A stretch of DNA of 64,000 bases from NCBI RefSeq assembly GCF_000016645.1, contig NC_009441.1:1550001-1614000 (forward strand). The letters run 5' to 3'. The notes beneath the pieces are model-generated. The model worked only from the letters and a program-made list of their open reading frames with translations, did no database searches and was not told where the DNA came from. The translations under genes were made by a program, and so were the position numbers. The DNA is from Flavobacterium johnsoniae UW101 (GTDB lineage: Bacteria; Bacteroidota; Bacteroidia; Flavobacteriales; Flavobacteriaceae). This document shows positions 30,672 to 38,208 of the stretch, one piece after another; position 1 is the stretch's first letter, and each line of letters begins with the position of its first letter.

Positions 30672-31628
30672 TTAAAATGTAGAAATCAATTGTTTACCAT
30701 GCCATAAAACACTTGGATTAATCAGAACAATACAAAAAACACCAGAAACAATCAGGAATTTTAAAACGTTATGCAGTAACAAAAACTGTTCTTTTGAATT
30801 GGATTTCCAGAGATAAAACAGAAAAAAAATCAAAACAATAAAACACGCATAGAAGTAAATATCCATGTATCCTACATCATAAATGTTTACCAAAATATAA
30901 ACAGGAATGATGGTTAAAAACGTCAAAACAGTAATAATTTGTTTTGAAACCTTTTCGTTATAAGTAATTGGAATTGTATGATAATCATTAGCCAAATCGC
31001 CTTTTAAGTTTTCTAAATCTTTTATCATTTCCCGAATCAAAAGCAGTAAAAACAAAAACATGGCATGTGCCGAAATTACCACAAAATGACTGCGGTGATT
31101 TTCAATTTCCTCAAACGAAATCGAATTGTAGAAGTAAAGCAAAATCGCAAAAAATGGAATTACAGCCATAAAAGCAGCTGTTAAATTCCCTACAATAGGG
31201 TATTTTTTAATTTTATGAGAATAAAACCAAATCAGAAAAATATAAGCAGAAAAGAATAAAAATGCACGCCAGGAAACAATTCCAGCCATTAAAACCGCTA
31301 AAAAATTAAGACTGAAATAAACTGTCAACTTTGTTTTCTGACTCACTAATCTGTCCAGCATTGATTTATTTGGTCGATTAATTAAATCTTTCTGGCTGTC
31401 GTAAAAATTATTGATTATATAACCTGAAGCAATTGTAACTGCCGAAGCAAAAACGATCAAAAACAAATAAAAATCCAATAGAATATCTAAAGCTCTTTTT
31501 TCTGGAGCAAGAATAAATATTGCAGATAAGTATTGTGCCAGAATAATAATAGGAATATTATAGCCGCGTACCACAGAGAACAAACTAACAATTTTCATTA
31601 CTAAAAGTTTGTGCTGTCTGCTTAACAT
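30672..31628 (-). CDS. UbiA-family prenyltransferase (geranylgeranylglycerol-phosphate geranylgeranyltransferase-like)
   Basis: This integral membrane enzyme of 318 residues has eight to nine helices. The UbiA metal/diphosphate motif NNFYDSQKDLINRPNKS lies near residues 69-85, and the second acidic motif LIREMIKDLENLKGD near 196-210. The family moves a prenyl chain onto an acceptor; Bacteroidota members are often named after the archaeal ether-lipid enzyme, though the acceptor is not proven for them. A second ATG at 31598 (MKIVSLF) is an alternative start. Its closeness to mevalonate genes on the same strand fits a shared isoprenoid theme. Confidence 0.85.
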   Translation of the reverse strand: MLSRQHKLLVMKIVSLFSVVRGYNIPIIILAQYLSAIFILAPEKRALDILLDFYLFLIVFASAVTIASGYIINNFYDSQKDLINRPNKSMLDRLVSQKTKLTVYFSLNFLAVLMAGIVSWRAFLFFSAYIFLIWFYSHKIKKYPIVGNLTAAFMAVIPFFAILLYFYNSISFEEIENHRSHFVVISAHAMFLFLLLLIREMIKDLENLKGDLANDYHTIPITYNEKVSKQIITVLTFLTIIPVYILVNIYDVGYMDIYFYACFIVLIFFLFYLWKSNSKEQFLLLHNVLKFLIVSGVFCIVLINPSVLWHGKQLISTF

Positions 31629-31689
31629 AAATATATTTTGTTGGATTAAATTAAATTTGAAGTTAAAGGATATTTTTGGAATCTAAAAT

Positions 31690-32280
31690 TTAGAACTTGT
31701 TTTTTAACAATTCTTTAGAGCCATAGCCCAATTTTCTAATGCAAGCCAAAGCTTCTTTCTGGGTAATTTCGATTTCCCGAATGTCTTTTTTTTCTACCAA
31801 AACAACTGATCCGCTCCACGGATTTGGAGCATCGGGTATAAAAACGGTAAAGTTGTTTTCGTTAATCTGTTCTATTAAAAATGCAAACTGCCAGCCGGCA
31901 TCAGTTGGAACCAAAATTACTTTTAGATCTTGCTTAGATTCAAAACCCATAATACTTTCGTTCATGCTTTTCATAAACGAATATCCGGGTACAAAGCTTA
32001 AAATACCATCTTCTAATTTTTGAATCAGTTTTTTTGCCCTGGCTGTTCGTGCCAGCAAACCAGCAGCAAAACAAATTAAAATGATTATTAGTATTCCAAT
32101 AAGTTCCTGAAGAGCAATTCCTAAAACATGAACTCTGGGCAGGTTATTTACAAGCGGAAGTGTTATTTTTTGAATAATGCCATACCCTTTTTCAAGAATA
32201 ATAAGCAGTACCACTAAAGGCACTAAGAACAGAATTCCTCCTAAAAAAGTTGCTTTAATTATTTTAAAAATACTTTTCAT
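31690..32280 (-). CDS. DUF502-family membrane protein
   Basis: The protein has 196 residues and two strong membrane helices (about 8-30 and 52-75). The central part has KLIQKLEDGILSFVPGYSFMKSMNESI and the soluble end has the family pattern VLVPTDAGWQFAFLIEQI and FIPDAPNPWSGSVVLVEKKDI, where DUF502 proteins have 'P.tPnPtsG'. The function is unknown. It lies between the UbiA gene and the mevalonate kinase gene on the same strand, with gaps of about 60 bases on each side, so it is probably in the same transcript. Confidence 0.88.
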   Translation of the reverse strand: MKSIFKIIKATFLGGILFLVPLVVLLIILEKGYGIIQKITLPLVNNLPRVHVLGIALQELIGILIIILICFAAGLLARTARAKKLIQKLEDGILSFVPGYSFMKSMNESIMGFESKQDLKVILVPTDAGWQFAFLIEQINENNFTVFIPDAPNPWSGSVVLVEKKDIREIEITQKEALACIRKLGYGSKELLKNKF

Positions 32281-32344
32281 AATAAATAACTTTTTAGGAT
32301 GAAACTTATAAAAATGTATTCAAATAACTTCGGCTTTTAAATAG

Positions 32345-33283
32345 TTAGAATTGGTAAACAACTTCTAGTTTATAGTCTTTTAAAGAAACTTTAGCACGTT
32401 CTAAATCTTCGGTAAATCCCAGAATATAACCGCCTCCGCCAGAACCGCAGAGTTTTAGGTAATAATCGTTAGTGTCAATTCCGTGCTGCCAGATTCCGTG
32501 AAATTGTTCTGGAATCATAGGTTTAAAGTTGTTTAAAACTACTTTAGAAAGTTTTTTAGTATTGGTAAATAAAGATTTCATGTCGCCGTGCAGAAAGTTC
32601 TCTACGCAGGCATCTGTATATTTTACAAACTGATTTTTAAGCATTGTACGGAAACCTTTGTCTTTTAGGTTTTCCATAAAAATATTAACCATTGGAGCCG
32701 TTTCGCCAACAATTCCAGAATCTAATAAAAATACTGCGCCTTTTCCGTCAAAACTTTGAGTTGGAATTCCGGTTGCTTCAATATTGTCTTTTGAATTAAT
32801 AAGGATTGGAATACTCAAATAACTATTTAACGGATCTAATCCAGAACTTTTTCCATGGAAAAAACTTTCCATTTGAGAAAATATGTTTTTTAACTGTAAT
32901 AGTTTTTCGCGTGTAAGGTTTTCTAAAACAGTGATTTTGTTAGCTGCATATTTATCATAAATGGCTGCAACAAGTGCTCCGCTGCTTCCAACACCATATC
33001 CCTGCGGAATACTAGAATCGAAATACATTCCAGTTTCAACATCGCTTTTAAGAGTTTCTAAATCGAAAGTAACCAATTCCGGCTGCTGTGTCTGCAAAAC
33101 TTCAAGGTAAGAAGCAAAACTTCTTAGACTTTTGTTAGATGAGATTGCTTCTGCCGAAGGCTCTTCGCTTTTTTTCAAAGCGCCGTTATAAAAATTATAA
33201 GGAATAGAAAGTCCTTTAGAGTCACGGATAATTCCGTATTCTCCAAAGAGTAATATTTTTGAGTAAAATAGTGGTCCTTTCAT
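32345..33283 (-). CDS. Mevalonate kinase-like GHMP kinase
   Basis: The enzyme phosphorylates mevalonate with ATP in the cytosol. It has 312 residues. The first GHMP motif is KILLFGEYGII near residue 8-18, the ATP-binding motif is PQGYGVGSSGALVAAIYDKY near 94-113, and the third motif is KLCGSGGGGYILGF near 280-293. It differs from the Bacteroidota 'GYDIA' GHMP kinases in its N terminus, and its nearest metabolic partner is the decarboxylase mvaD one gene upstream. The four-helix-bundle unit separates these two genes and appears inserted. The mevalonate call relies partly on that context. Confidence 0.85.
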   Translation of the reverse strand: MKGPLFYSKILLFGEYGIIRDSKGLSIPYNFYNGALKKSEEPSAEAISSNKSLRSFASYLEVLQTQQPELVTFDLETLKSDVETGMYFDSSIPQGYGVGSSGALVAAIYDKYAANKITVLENLTREKLLQLKNIFSQMESFFHGKSSGLDPLNSYLSIPILINSKDNIEATGIPTQSFDGKGAVFLLDSGIVGETAPMVNIFMENLKDKGFRTMLKNQFVKYTDACVENFLHGDMKSLFTNTKKLSKVVLNNFKPMIPEQFHGIWQHGIDTNDYYLKLCGSGGGGYILGFTEDLERAKVSLKDYKLEVVYQF

Positions 33284-33318
33284 AATTGAAAATGGATAAT
33301 TAACAATTGATAATTATA
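33284..33318 (+). repeat. R4 boundary repeat, left side of the four-helix-bundle gene unit
   Basis: This AT-rich run (AATTGAAAATGGATAATTAA...) matches the reverse complement of 33671-33708 at about 28 of 32 positions. It begins two bases beyond the start codon of the mevalonate kinase gene. Confidence 0.75.
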
Positions 33319-33664
33319 TGTTTTTTGAAGTTTTAATTATGCTTGTAAGCAATCTTAATAACTCAATAATTTTAGGTTTAATATTTTGAAATTCTATCTC
33401 TGAAAGATATTTTGTTTCATAAAGCAAATCTAACCAATATTCTGTTTCATTTGCTTCTTTTAATGAAATTGATAACTTATGGATAAAATCTGCTTTACTT
33501 TGAGCATGTTCAGATTCCCTTATGTTTGCACCTATAGATGTTCCTGAACGCACAACTTGTCTGGATAAAACAAATTCTTTTTTTTCAATTAAAACTTTAT
33601 AAAGATTTACAATATCGATTGCAAAAGCAAAAGATTTTTCTTTAATTATGTTTTTCTTTTCCAT
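33314..33664 (-). CDS. Four-helix-bundle protein (S23/IVS-encoded family), flanked by inverted repeats
   Basis: The protein is about 116 residues from ATG 33664 (MEKKNIIKEKSFAFA). The family signature GTSIGANIRESEHAQSKADF and SLKEANETEYWLDLLYE is fully present. Members form a four-helix bundle and are known from intervening sequences in bacterial 23S rRNA genes; the Avd proteins of diversity-generating retroelements have the same fold. Their role as free genes is not known. This gene separates mvaD from the mevalonate kinase gene and is bounded on each side by an R4 repeat in inverted orientation. The in-frame upstream stretch (MIIDNCQLIIC) is repeat-encoded and not counted. Confidence 0.88.
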   Translation of the reverse strand: MEKKNIIKEKSFAFAIDIVNLYKVLIEKKEFVLSRQVVRSGTSIGANIRESEHAQSKADFIHKLSISLKEANETEYWLDLLYETKYLSEIEFQNIKPKIIELLRLLTSIIKTSKNI

Positions 33665-33670
33665 AAAGTT

Positions 33671-33708
33671 ACAAATTATTAATTGACAATTATCAATTAT
33701 CAATTAAT
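33671..33708 (-). repeat. R4 boundary repeat, right side of the four-helix-bundle gene unit
   Basis: The AT-rich run contains CAATTATCAATTATCAATTA and is the inverted partner of 33284-33318. It overlaps the 3' end of mvaD and supplies that gene's last few codons and stop. Confidence 0.75.
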
Positions 33709-34799
33709 AATGCGCCCTCTCCAATTTTGTCGCAAATGTATTGACTATTCTGACAAAATACAACTAATTCGTCCTGAATAAATTGAAGTACTTTTTCTTT
33801 AACATTTTCAGGATAAAGAACGTGTACATTTGCTCCAGCATCAAGCGTAAAACATACTGGAATCTGGGTTTCGTTTCTGAATTTCCAGATCGCATTTATG
33901 ATTTGAAGCGTATTAGGTTTCATCAAAATGAAATAGGGCATAGATGTCATCATCATAGCATGCAGCGTCAATGCTTCACTTTCTACAACTTTTATAAACT
34001 CGTTTAAATTTCCTTTTTCAAAAATGGCGATTAATTTATCCAGATTTTCATGTGCTTGCGCAAAACGTCTTTCTGCATAAGGATGATTGTGCATTAAATC
34101 ATGACCGACTGTGCTCGAAACTTGTTTTTCGCCTTTATCAACTAATAAAATGGTATCTTGATAATTCTTGAAGTTTTCGTGGATTGTATACGGAAATTCA
34201 ACACCAAATAAATCTGTACTTCCTTCAATATTAGCCTGATTTCCCCAAACGACTACATTTCCTTTCACACTTCGGCAGGCACTTCCAGAACCTAATCGAG
34301 CTAGAAATGAAGCTTTTTGATAGAAATAATCATCCGCCATTTCTGGATTCAATTTTCTTTCTAAACTCATAAAATTCATCGCCAGTGCAGCCATTCCAGA
34401 AGCCGAAGAAGCAATTCCTGAACTGTGCGGAAAAGTGTTCTGAGTGTCAATCGTAAAATGATACTCTTTTAAAAACGGCAGATAAACTTCAACTCTTTCT
34501 AAAAACTTCTGAATCTTCGGTTTAAAATCTTCTTTTGGTTTTCCTTCAAAAAGCAAATCAAAAGAAAAACTATTTGTCACGTTGAGTGAAGTCGAAGCGT
34601 CTTTTTTAGAGAAGGAAAGTTTTGTAATTGTTTTACAATTATTCAAAGTAAAACTTACAGAAGGATTTGCTGGGATCTGGTTTTCTTTTTTTCCCCAGTA
34701 TTTCACTAAGGCAATGTTGCTTGGAGCGCTCCATTCAAAGCTTCCGTTTTCGATCGTTGAAGTATATAGATTTGGTATAAAATCAGCTGCTGTTAACAT
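33693..34799 (-). CDS. mvaD: Diphosphomevalonate decarboxylase, carrying an in-frame repeat
   Basis: The enzyme converts mevalonate 5-diphosphate to isopentenyl diphosphate in the mevalonate pathway. It has 368 residues. The N-terminal SAPSNIALVKYWGKK (about 24-38), the ATP loop FPHSSGIASSASGMAAL (about 123-139) and the signature SGSACRS (about 171-177) identify it. Residues 67-76 (DASTSLNVTN) are encoded by an R5 copy at 34575-34601. The last residues (LLIDN) and the stop come from the R4 repeat that bounds the four-helix-bundle unit. The -7 promoter octamer is at 34817-34824. Mevalonate kinase lies two genes downstream. Confidence 0.93.
   Translation of the reverse strand: MLTAADFIPNLYTSTIENGSFEWSAPSNIALVKYWGKKENQIPANPSVSFTLNNCKTITKLSFSKKDASTSLNVTNSFSFDLLFEGKPKEDFKPKIQKFLERVEVYLPFLKEYHFTIDTQNTFPHSSGIASSASGMAALAMNFMSLERKLNPEMADDYFYQKASFLARLGSGSACRSVKGNVVVWGNQANIEGSTDLFGVEFPYTIHENFKNYQDTILLVDKGEKQVSSTVGHDLMHNHPYAERRFAQAHENLDKLIAIFEKGNLNEFIKVVESEALTLHAMMMTSMPYFILMKPNTLQIINAIWKFRNETQIPVCFTLDAGANVHVLYPENVKEKVLQFIQDELVVFCQNSQYICDKIGEGALLIDN
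34575..34601. repeat. R5 repeat inside mvaD
   Basis: TGTCACGTTGAGTGAAGTCG plus AAGCGTC. It differs from the two units in the cyclase-family gene at only a few positions, lies in the same orientation relative to the coding strand, and is read in the same frame. Confidence 0.85.
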
Positions 34800-34816
34800 G
34801 AATTATAAAATTTTGG

Positions 34817-34824
34817 CAAAGATA
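34817..34824 (-). promoter_or_regulatory. -7 promoter element (TATCTTTG on minus) of mvaD
   Basis: It fits TAnnTTTG and lies 17 bases before the start codon, again implying a very short leader. Just upstream, at 34841-34860, lies a single half-copy of the R6 repeat (ACCATATAAGTAATATAAGA). Confidence 0.5.
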
Positions 34825-34840
34825 GTTTTTAAATTTTTTC

Positions 34841-34860
34841 ACCATATAAGTAATATAAGA
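34841..34860 (+). repeat. R6 half-copy upstream of mvaD
   Basis: ACCATATAAGTAATATAAGA matches the R6 arm at 46050-46069 at 18 of 20 positions. No inverted partner is seen nearby, so this is a lone half in the divergent promoter region of mvaD and the TspO gene. Confidence 0.6.
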
Positions 34861-34920
34861 AAATATAGATTGTCTTTGCTAAAATGAACTTCCACGTAAT
34901 GGTTTAATTTTTCTTTTGAC

Positions 34921-34928
34921 TATTTTTG
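34921..34928 (+). promoter_or_regulatory. -7 promoter element (TATTTTTG) of the TspO gene
   Basis: It fits TAnnTTTG and lies 18 bases before the ATG at 34947. It overlaps the TTG at 34926 that would begin the longer frame, which supports the ATG as the true start. Confidence 0.55.
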
Positions 34929-34946
34929 AATTCAAAATTTGATGTC

Positions 34947-35423
34947 ATGAATAAGTTCGTAAAAATCGCCATAGCTTTAGTAATTTGTTTAACAGTAGGG
35001 TATTCTGCAGGAGTGGTTACAAAGCCAAGTATTGAAACTTGGTACGTAACCCTGGAAAAGCCAGTTTTTAATCCTCCAAATTGGGTTTTTATGCCAGTTT
35101 GGACAGTGATCTACATCTTAATGGCCGTTGCAGCAGCTTTGGTTTGGGATAAAATAAAGCAGCAGACAGAAGAAGTTAAAAAGGCATTGCTTTTTTTTAT
35201 AATTCAATTGGCATTAAATGCGATTTGGTCTTATTTATTCTTCGGATTAAAAAATCCAATGTTAGCTTTAATTGAAATTGTGCTTTTATGGCTGATGATT
35301 TATGAAACGTATTTAAAGTTTATCAAAATTAATAGAACTGCAGGTTATTTACTGATTCCATATTTAGCCTGGGTTGGATTTGCAACAGTTTTAAATGCCA
35401 GCATTTGGTGGTTGAATAAGTAG
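34947..35423 (+). CDS. TspO/MBR-family tryptophan-rich sensory protein
   Basis: The protein has 158 residues from ATG 34947 (MNKFVKIAIALVI) and five membrane helices. The family motifs are WYVTLEKPVFNPPNWVFMPVWTVIYILM near 34-61, NAIWSYLFFG near 98-107 and WVGFATVLNASIWWLN at the C terminus. TspO proteins bind porphyrins and are involved in tetrapyrrole or stress responses. The gene converges on the MBL hydrolase gene and their 3' ends overlap by 79 bases. Confidence 0.93.
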   Translation: MNKFVKIAIALVICLTVGYSAGVVTKPSIETWYVTLEKPVFNPPNWVFMPVWTVIYILMAVAAALVWDKIKQQTEEVKKALLFFIIQLALNAIWSYLFFGLKNPMLALIEIVLLWLMIYETYLKFIKINRTAGYLLIPYLAWVGFATVLNASIWWLNK

Positions 35424-36079
35424 TGAACAAATTTTTCCAATTCCCCATTATTAAATAGAACAGGTCCGTGACCAAAACAAAGTATTTTTGGTTTTAGCGA
35501 AGCCAATTTTAGAATGGATTTTCTATTGGTTTCTTTGTCAGCGGTAAACAAATGTGGAGGTTCATGCAAACCGACTTTTGTTGTTAGAAGATTCATATTG
35601 GTCATCACATCGCCTACAATTAAAACACCATCGTTTTCCCTGAAAAAAGAAATATGTCCACTTGAATGTCCTGGTGTTTCAATAACCGTGAATCCGCCAA
35701 TTTGATCGCGTTCTTTTAAGGTTTGAGAAACCGGATGTCCTTTTCCTGCCCAGAAATTCTCCTGAAATTTCGAAATAAAATGATTTGGATTTGGATATTC
35801 TGTAATTACATTTCCATTTTCTGCAAATGCTTTTTCAGGTTCACTGCATAAAAGAGGAATGTTCAAAGTTTCGCAGATAATTTTACTGCTTCCCTGATGA
35901 TCGGCATGAGCGTGCGTCAAGGCGTGTTTGGTAATGTTTTTGCCTTTAATTGTTTTTATTATTTTATTGGCAGAAGTTCTAATTCCTGCGTCAATTAAAA
36001 CATCTTCAATTATATAACAATTAATAGCGTTGCGAGGAAATAACGGAATCTGGTAAACTTCTTTGGCGATATTTTTCAT
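35345..36079 (-). CDS. MBL-fold metallo-hydrolase
   Basis: The protein has 244 residues. The metallo-beta-lactamase metal motif THAHADHQG lies near residues 55-63, followed by GHPVSQTL, the next His in ETPGHSSGHISFF (about 132-144), the Asp in VLIVGDVMT and the final His in CFGHGPVLFNNGE near 201-213. It resembles the glyoxalase II/RNase Z-like hydrolases that act on thioesters or lactones. Homologues usually end shortly after 'NGELEKFV'; here about 27 more residues run antisense into tspO, so the original stop may have been lost. The substrate is unknown. Confidence 0.85.
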   Translation of the reverse strand: MKNIAKEVYQIPLFPRNAINCYIIEDVLIDAGIRTSANKIIKTIKGKNITKHALTHAHADHQGSSKIICETLNIPLLCSEPEKAFAENGNVITEYPNPNHFISKFQENFWAGKGHPVSQTLKERDQIGGFTVIETPGHSSGHISFFRENDGVLIVGDVMTNMNLLTTKVGLHEPPHLFTADKETNRKSILKLASLKPKILCFGHGPVLFNNGELEKFVHYLFNHQMLAFKTVANPTQAKYGISK

Positions 36080-36139
36080 TTTCTTGAATTTTATATTGGC
36101 AAAGATTTGAATTCAGATTCTTAATCCACTTGATAAATG

Positions 36140-36721
36140 TTAAGAAATGTGCTGACGGATTCTGCTTAAAGATTCAGGTGTAATTCCGAGAAAAGAAGCG
36201 ATATAAATTAAAGGTGTTCGTTGAATTATTTTGGCTGGAGCCGAAGCTAAAAATGTCTGGTATTTTTCTTTGGCAGGAATCATTTGAAGTTTTAAAACCC
36301 GATCGGCCATACACAGGTAGTTCTGCTCTGCTAAAATTCTTCCAACACGTTCCCAATTCGGAATTTCATTATACAAAAACTGCATTTTTTCAAAAGTAAT
36401 CGAAAGCACTTCGCAGTCTTCGATACATTGAATATTTTCAAAAGAAACCGATTGATTTATAAAACTGGAGTACGAAGCGATAAAACCCTCGTCACAGCTT
36501 AAATAAGTCGTAATTTCTTTTCCGTCTTTTAAGTAATAAACACGAGCAAGACCTTCAACAATAAAAAAGATTTTACTGCTGATTTTTCCCATCGAAGAAA
36601 GAAAATCTTTAGCCGTAAATTTTTCATATTCAAAACAAGAAGCAATTGTCTCAATTTCATTTTCAGAAAAAGAGGCAATTGCTGTAATTTGTTTTTGTAG
36701 TGAAATATATTTTTTTGTCAA
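36140..36721 (-). CDS. Crp/Fnr-family transcriptional regulator
   Basis: The protein has 193 residues. A cyclic-nucleotide-binding-type beta roll fills the N-terminal two thirds (about 15-120, with TAKDFLSSMGKISSKIFFIVEGLARVYYLKDGKEITTYL). A short helix links to a C-terminal helix-turn-helix (LIYIASFLGITPESLSRIRQHI, about 168-189). The branch is the Bacteroidota Crp/Fnr group that lacks both the cAMP-contact and Fe-S residues of the model proteins, so the signal is unknown. It is encoded about 60 bases upstream of the MBL hydrolase gene on the same strand and may be co-transcribed with it. Confidence 0.88.
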   Translation of the reverse strand: MTKKYISLQKQITAIASFSENEIETIASCFEYEKFTAKDFLSSMGKISSKIFFIVEGLARVYYLKDGKEITTYLSCDEGFIASYSSFINQSVSFENIQCIEDCEVLSITFEKMQFLYNEIPNWERVGRILAEQNYLCMADRVLKLQMIPAKEKYQTFLASAPAKIIQRTPLIYIASFLGITPESLSRIRQHIS

Positions 36722-36740
36722 TCAGATAAATAATAAGATT

Positions 36741-38111
36741 TTATTCAATACTTATTTTTTCTATTGCCCATTCTTTATTTAAACCTGCTCCAGTTGCTTT
36801 TACTATTACAAATAAACTATTTCCAGCAGAATTACTAAATACAAAAAATGGCTCGGCATTGTAGAATACTTTTTCGGATTCATTTTTAGAAACTAGAAAT
36901 TGCTCTAACGATATTTTCTTTTTAAAAGCAAGATTTGTATCATTATATATATACACATACGGAAGTTTCCTTAGCATCCAATCTCCAGTTGTTAGTAGTA
37001 GATAGATATTATTTTTTGCTGCTGAATGATCTAACCATTCAATTGATGAGTACGAATCGGCAGTAGTAATTGTACCATTATATGCCATATCCTGATTTCT
37101 AAGTTCAGAAGTTCTTAATACCGTTTTGCCTCTGGTAAATATTCTATTTCCATCTTCAGAAAACCATAGATTTCCATTCATCGGATAATCTCCGTGATAA
37201 GGAGAATCATAAAGATATTCTGCATTTCCATTTTGAATGTTGTATTTTTCTATATCAGAAGGACTTAGGCCATTATCTGCTCCATATAGATACTTGCCTG
37301 ACGGATGCAGTCTTCCTTTTGTACCTGCAAATATTAGATTACCAGATTGAAGAATTTCGTTGTCATCCTGCAAATTCATATTGACACATCTTAAATGAGT
37401 CCATTGATCTTTTTGTGGAAAAACATAAGCCCATTTATTGTTTGCTAATACAATATCAAGTGCATAGCAAGATACAGAATAGGTGTTTATGATAGTTTTG
37501 TTAGTTAAATTAACATAAGAAATGTGTGCATCATGTCCAACAGCAGCAGTTTTTCCATCTTGTGAAATCGATACGCATGTAGGGATATATTGTAATGGTA
37601 TGCTTTCTATTGCTCCTGTGTTTGTAGATAGAATATTGATCGTTGCAGGACTTGAAGAAACATAAATAAGCTGATTAGTGACTTTAGAAAACTCTGCATC
37701 GACAACATCAGAATTTAAAACCACTTTTTGTTCTACAAAATTGGTTACACTTACAACTATTGAGTCTTTTTTATTGTTGATATTTAGATATAATTTTGAA
37801 TAAGATTTACCATTTGTCAAGTTTTTTTTATCAACAGTGACCTTAATTTCATCATGATTTAAAGAGGTTATGGCACCCTCTTTTTTAGAAAGGCTGACAT
37901 AATCTTTTGAACTTGTTATTGTATAATTTAATGAAGTTTTTGCTTGATTCTCAATGTTAAGGACAAGATTATTGTTGAAAATAGTAAAATTTAAGGTATC
38001 TGGTATAGAGTAATTAGTTTCTTTTATTTGTTCGTTTGAGTCATTTGAATCATTGTTGGAACAGCCAATAAGAGTTAACAATGTGATTAATGTTAATACA
38101 ATTTTTTTCAT
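36741..38111 (-). CDS. Lipoprotein with an Ig/BACON-like domain and a beta-propeller, paralogue A
   Basis: The protein has 456 residues and a lipoprotein signal ending at Cys17 (TLIGC). Residues about 35-125 (SIPDTLNFTIFNNNLVLN, then SLSKKEGAITSLNHDEIKVTV) look like a BACON/Ig-type beta domain. The rest, about 130-456, is a repeat-rich propeller-like region (DAEFSKVTNQLIYVSSSP, ISQDGKTAAVGHDAHISYV, LHPSGKYLYGADNG, WFSEDGNRIFTRG). It shares that region closely with the next gene, and no enzyme motif is visible. Such lipoproteins may bind polymers or proteins at the cell surface. Function is unknown. Confidence 0.75.
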   Translation of the reverse strand: MKKIVLTLITLLTLIGCSNNDSNDSNEQIKETNYSIPDTLNFTIFNNNLVLNIENQAKTSLNYTITSSKDYVSLSKKEGAITSLNHDEIKVTVDKKNLTNGKSYSKLYLNINNKKDSIVVSVTNFVEQKVVLNSDVVDAEFSKVTNQLIYVSSSPATINILSTNTGAIESIPLQYIPTCVSISQDGKTAAVGHDAHISYVNLTNKTIINTYSVSCYALDIVLANNKWAYVFPQKDQWTHLRCVNMNLQDDNEILQSGNLIFAGTKGRLHPSGKYLYGADNGLSPSDIEKYNIQNGNAEYLYDSPYHGDYPMNGNLWFSEDGNRIFTRGKTVLRTSELRNQDMAYNGTITTADSYSSIEWLDHSAAKNNIYLLLTTGDWMLRKLPYVYIYNDTNLAFKKKISLEQFLVSKNESEKVFYNAEPFFVFSNSAGNSLFVIVKATGAGLNKEWAIEKISIE

Positions 38112-38208
38112 ATTATTAATTGATTTTGTTTCATTACTTTTTAATAGAATGTCAAACTACATTACAAAAAACATGAAATATTAAGTTATTTTAGTTAAGA
38201 TAAATTTA

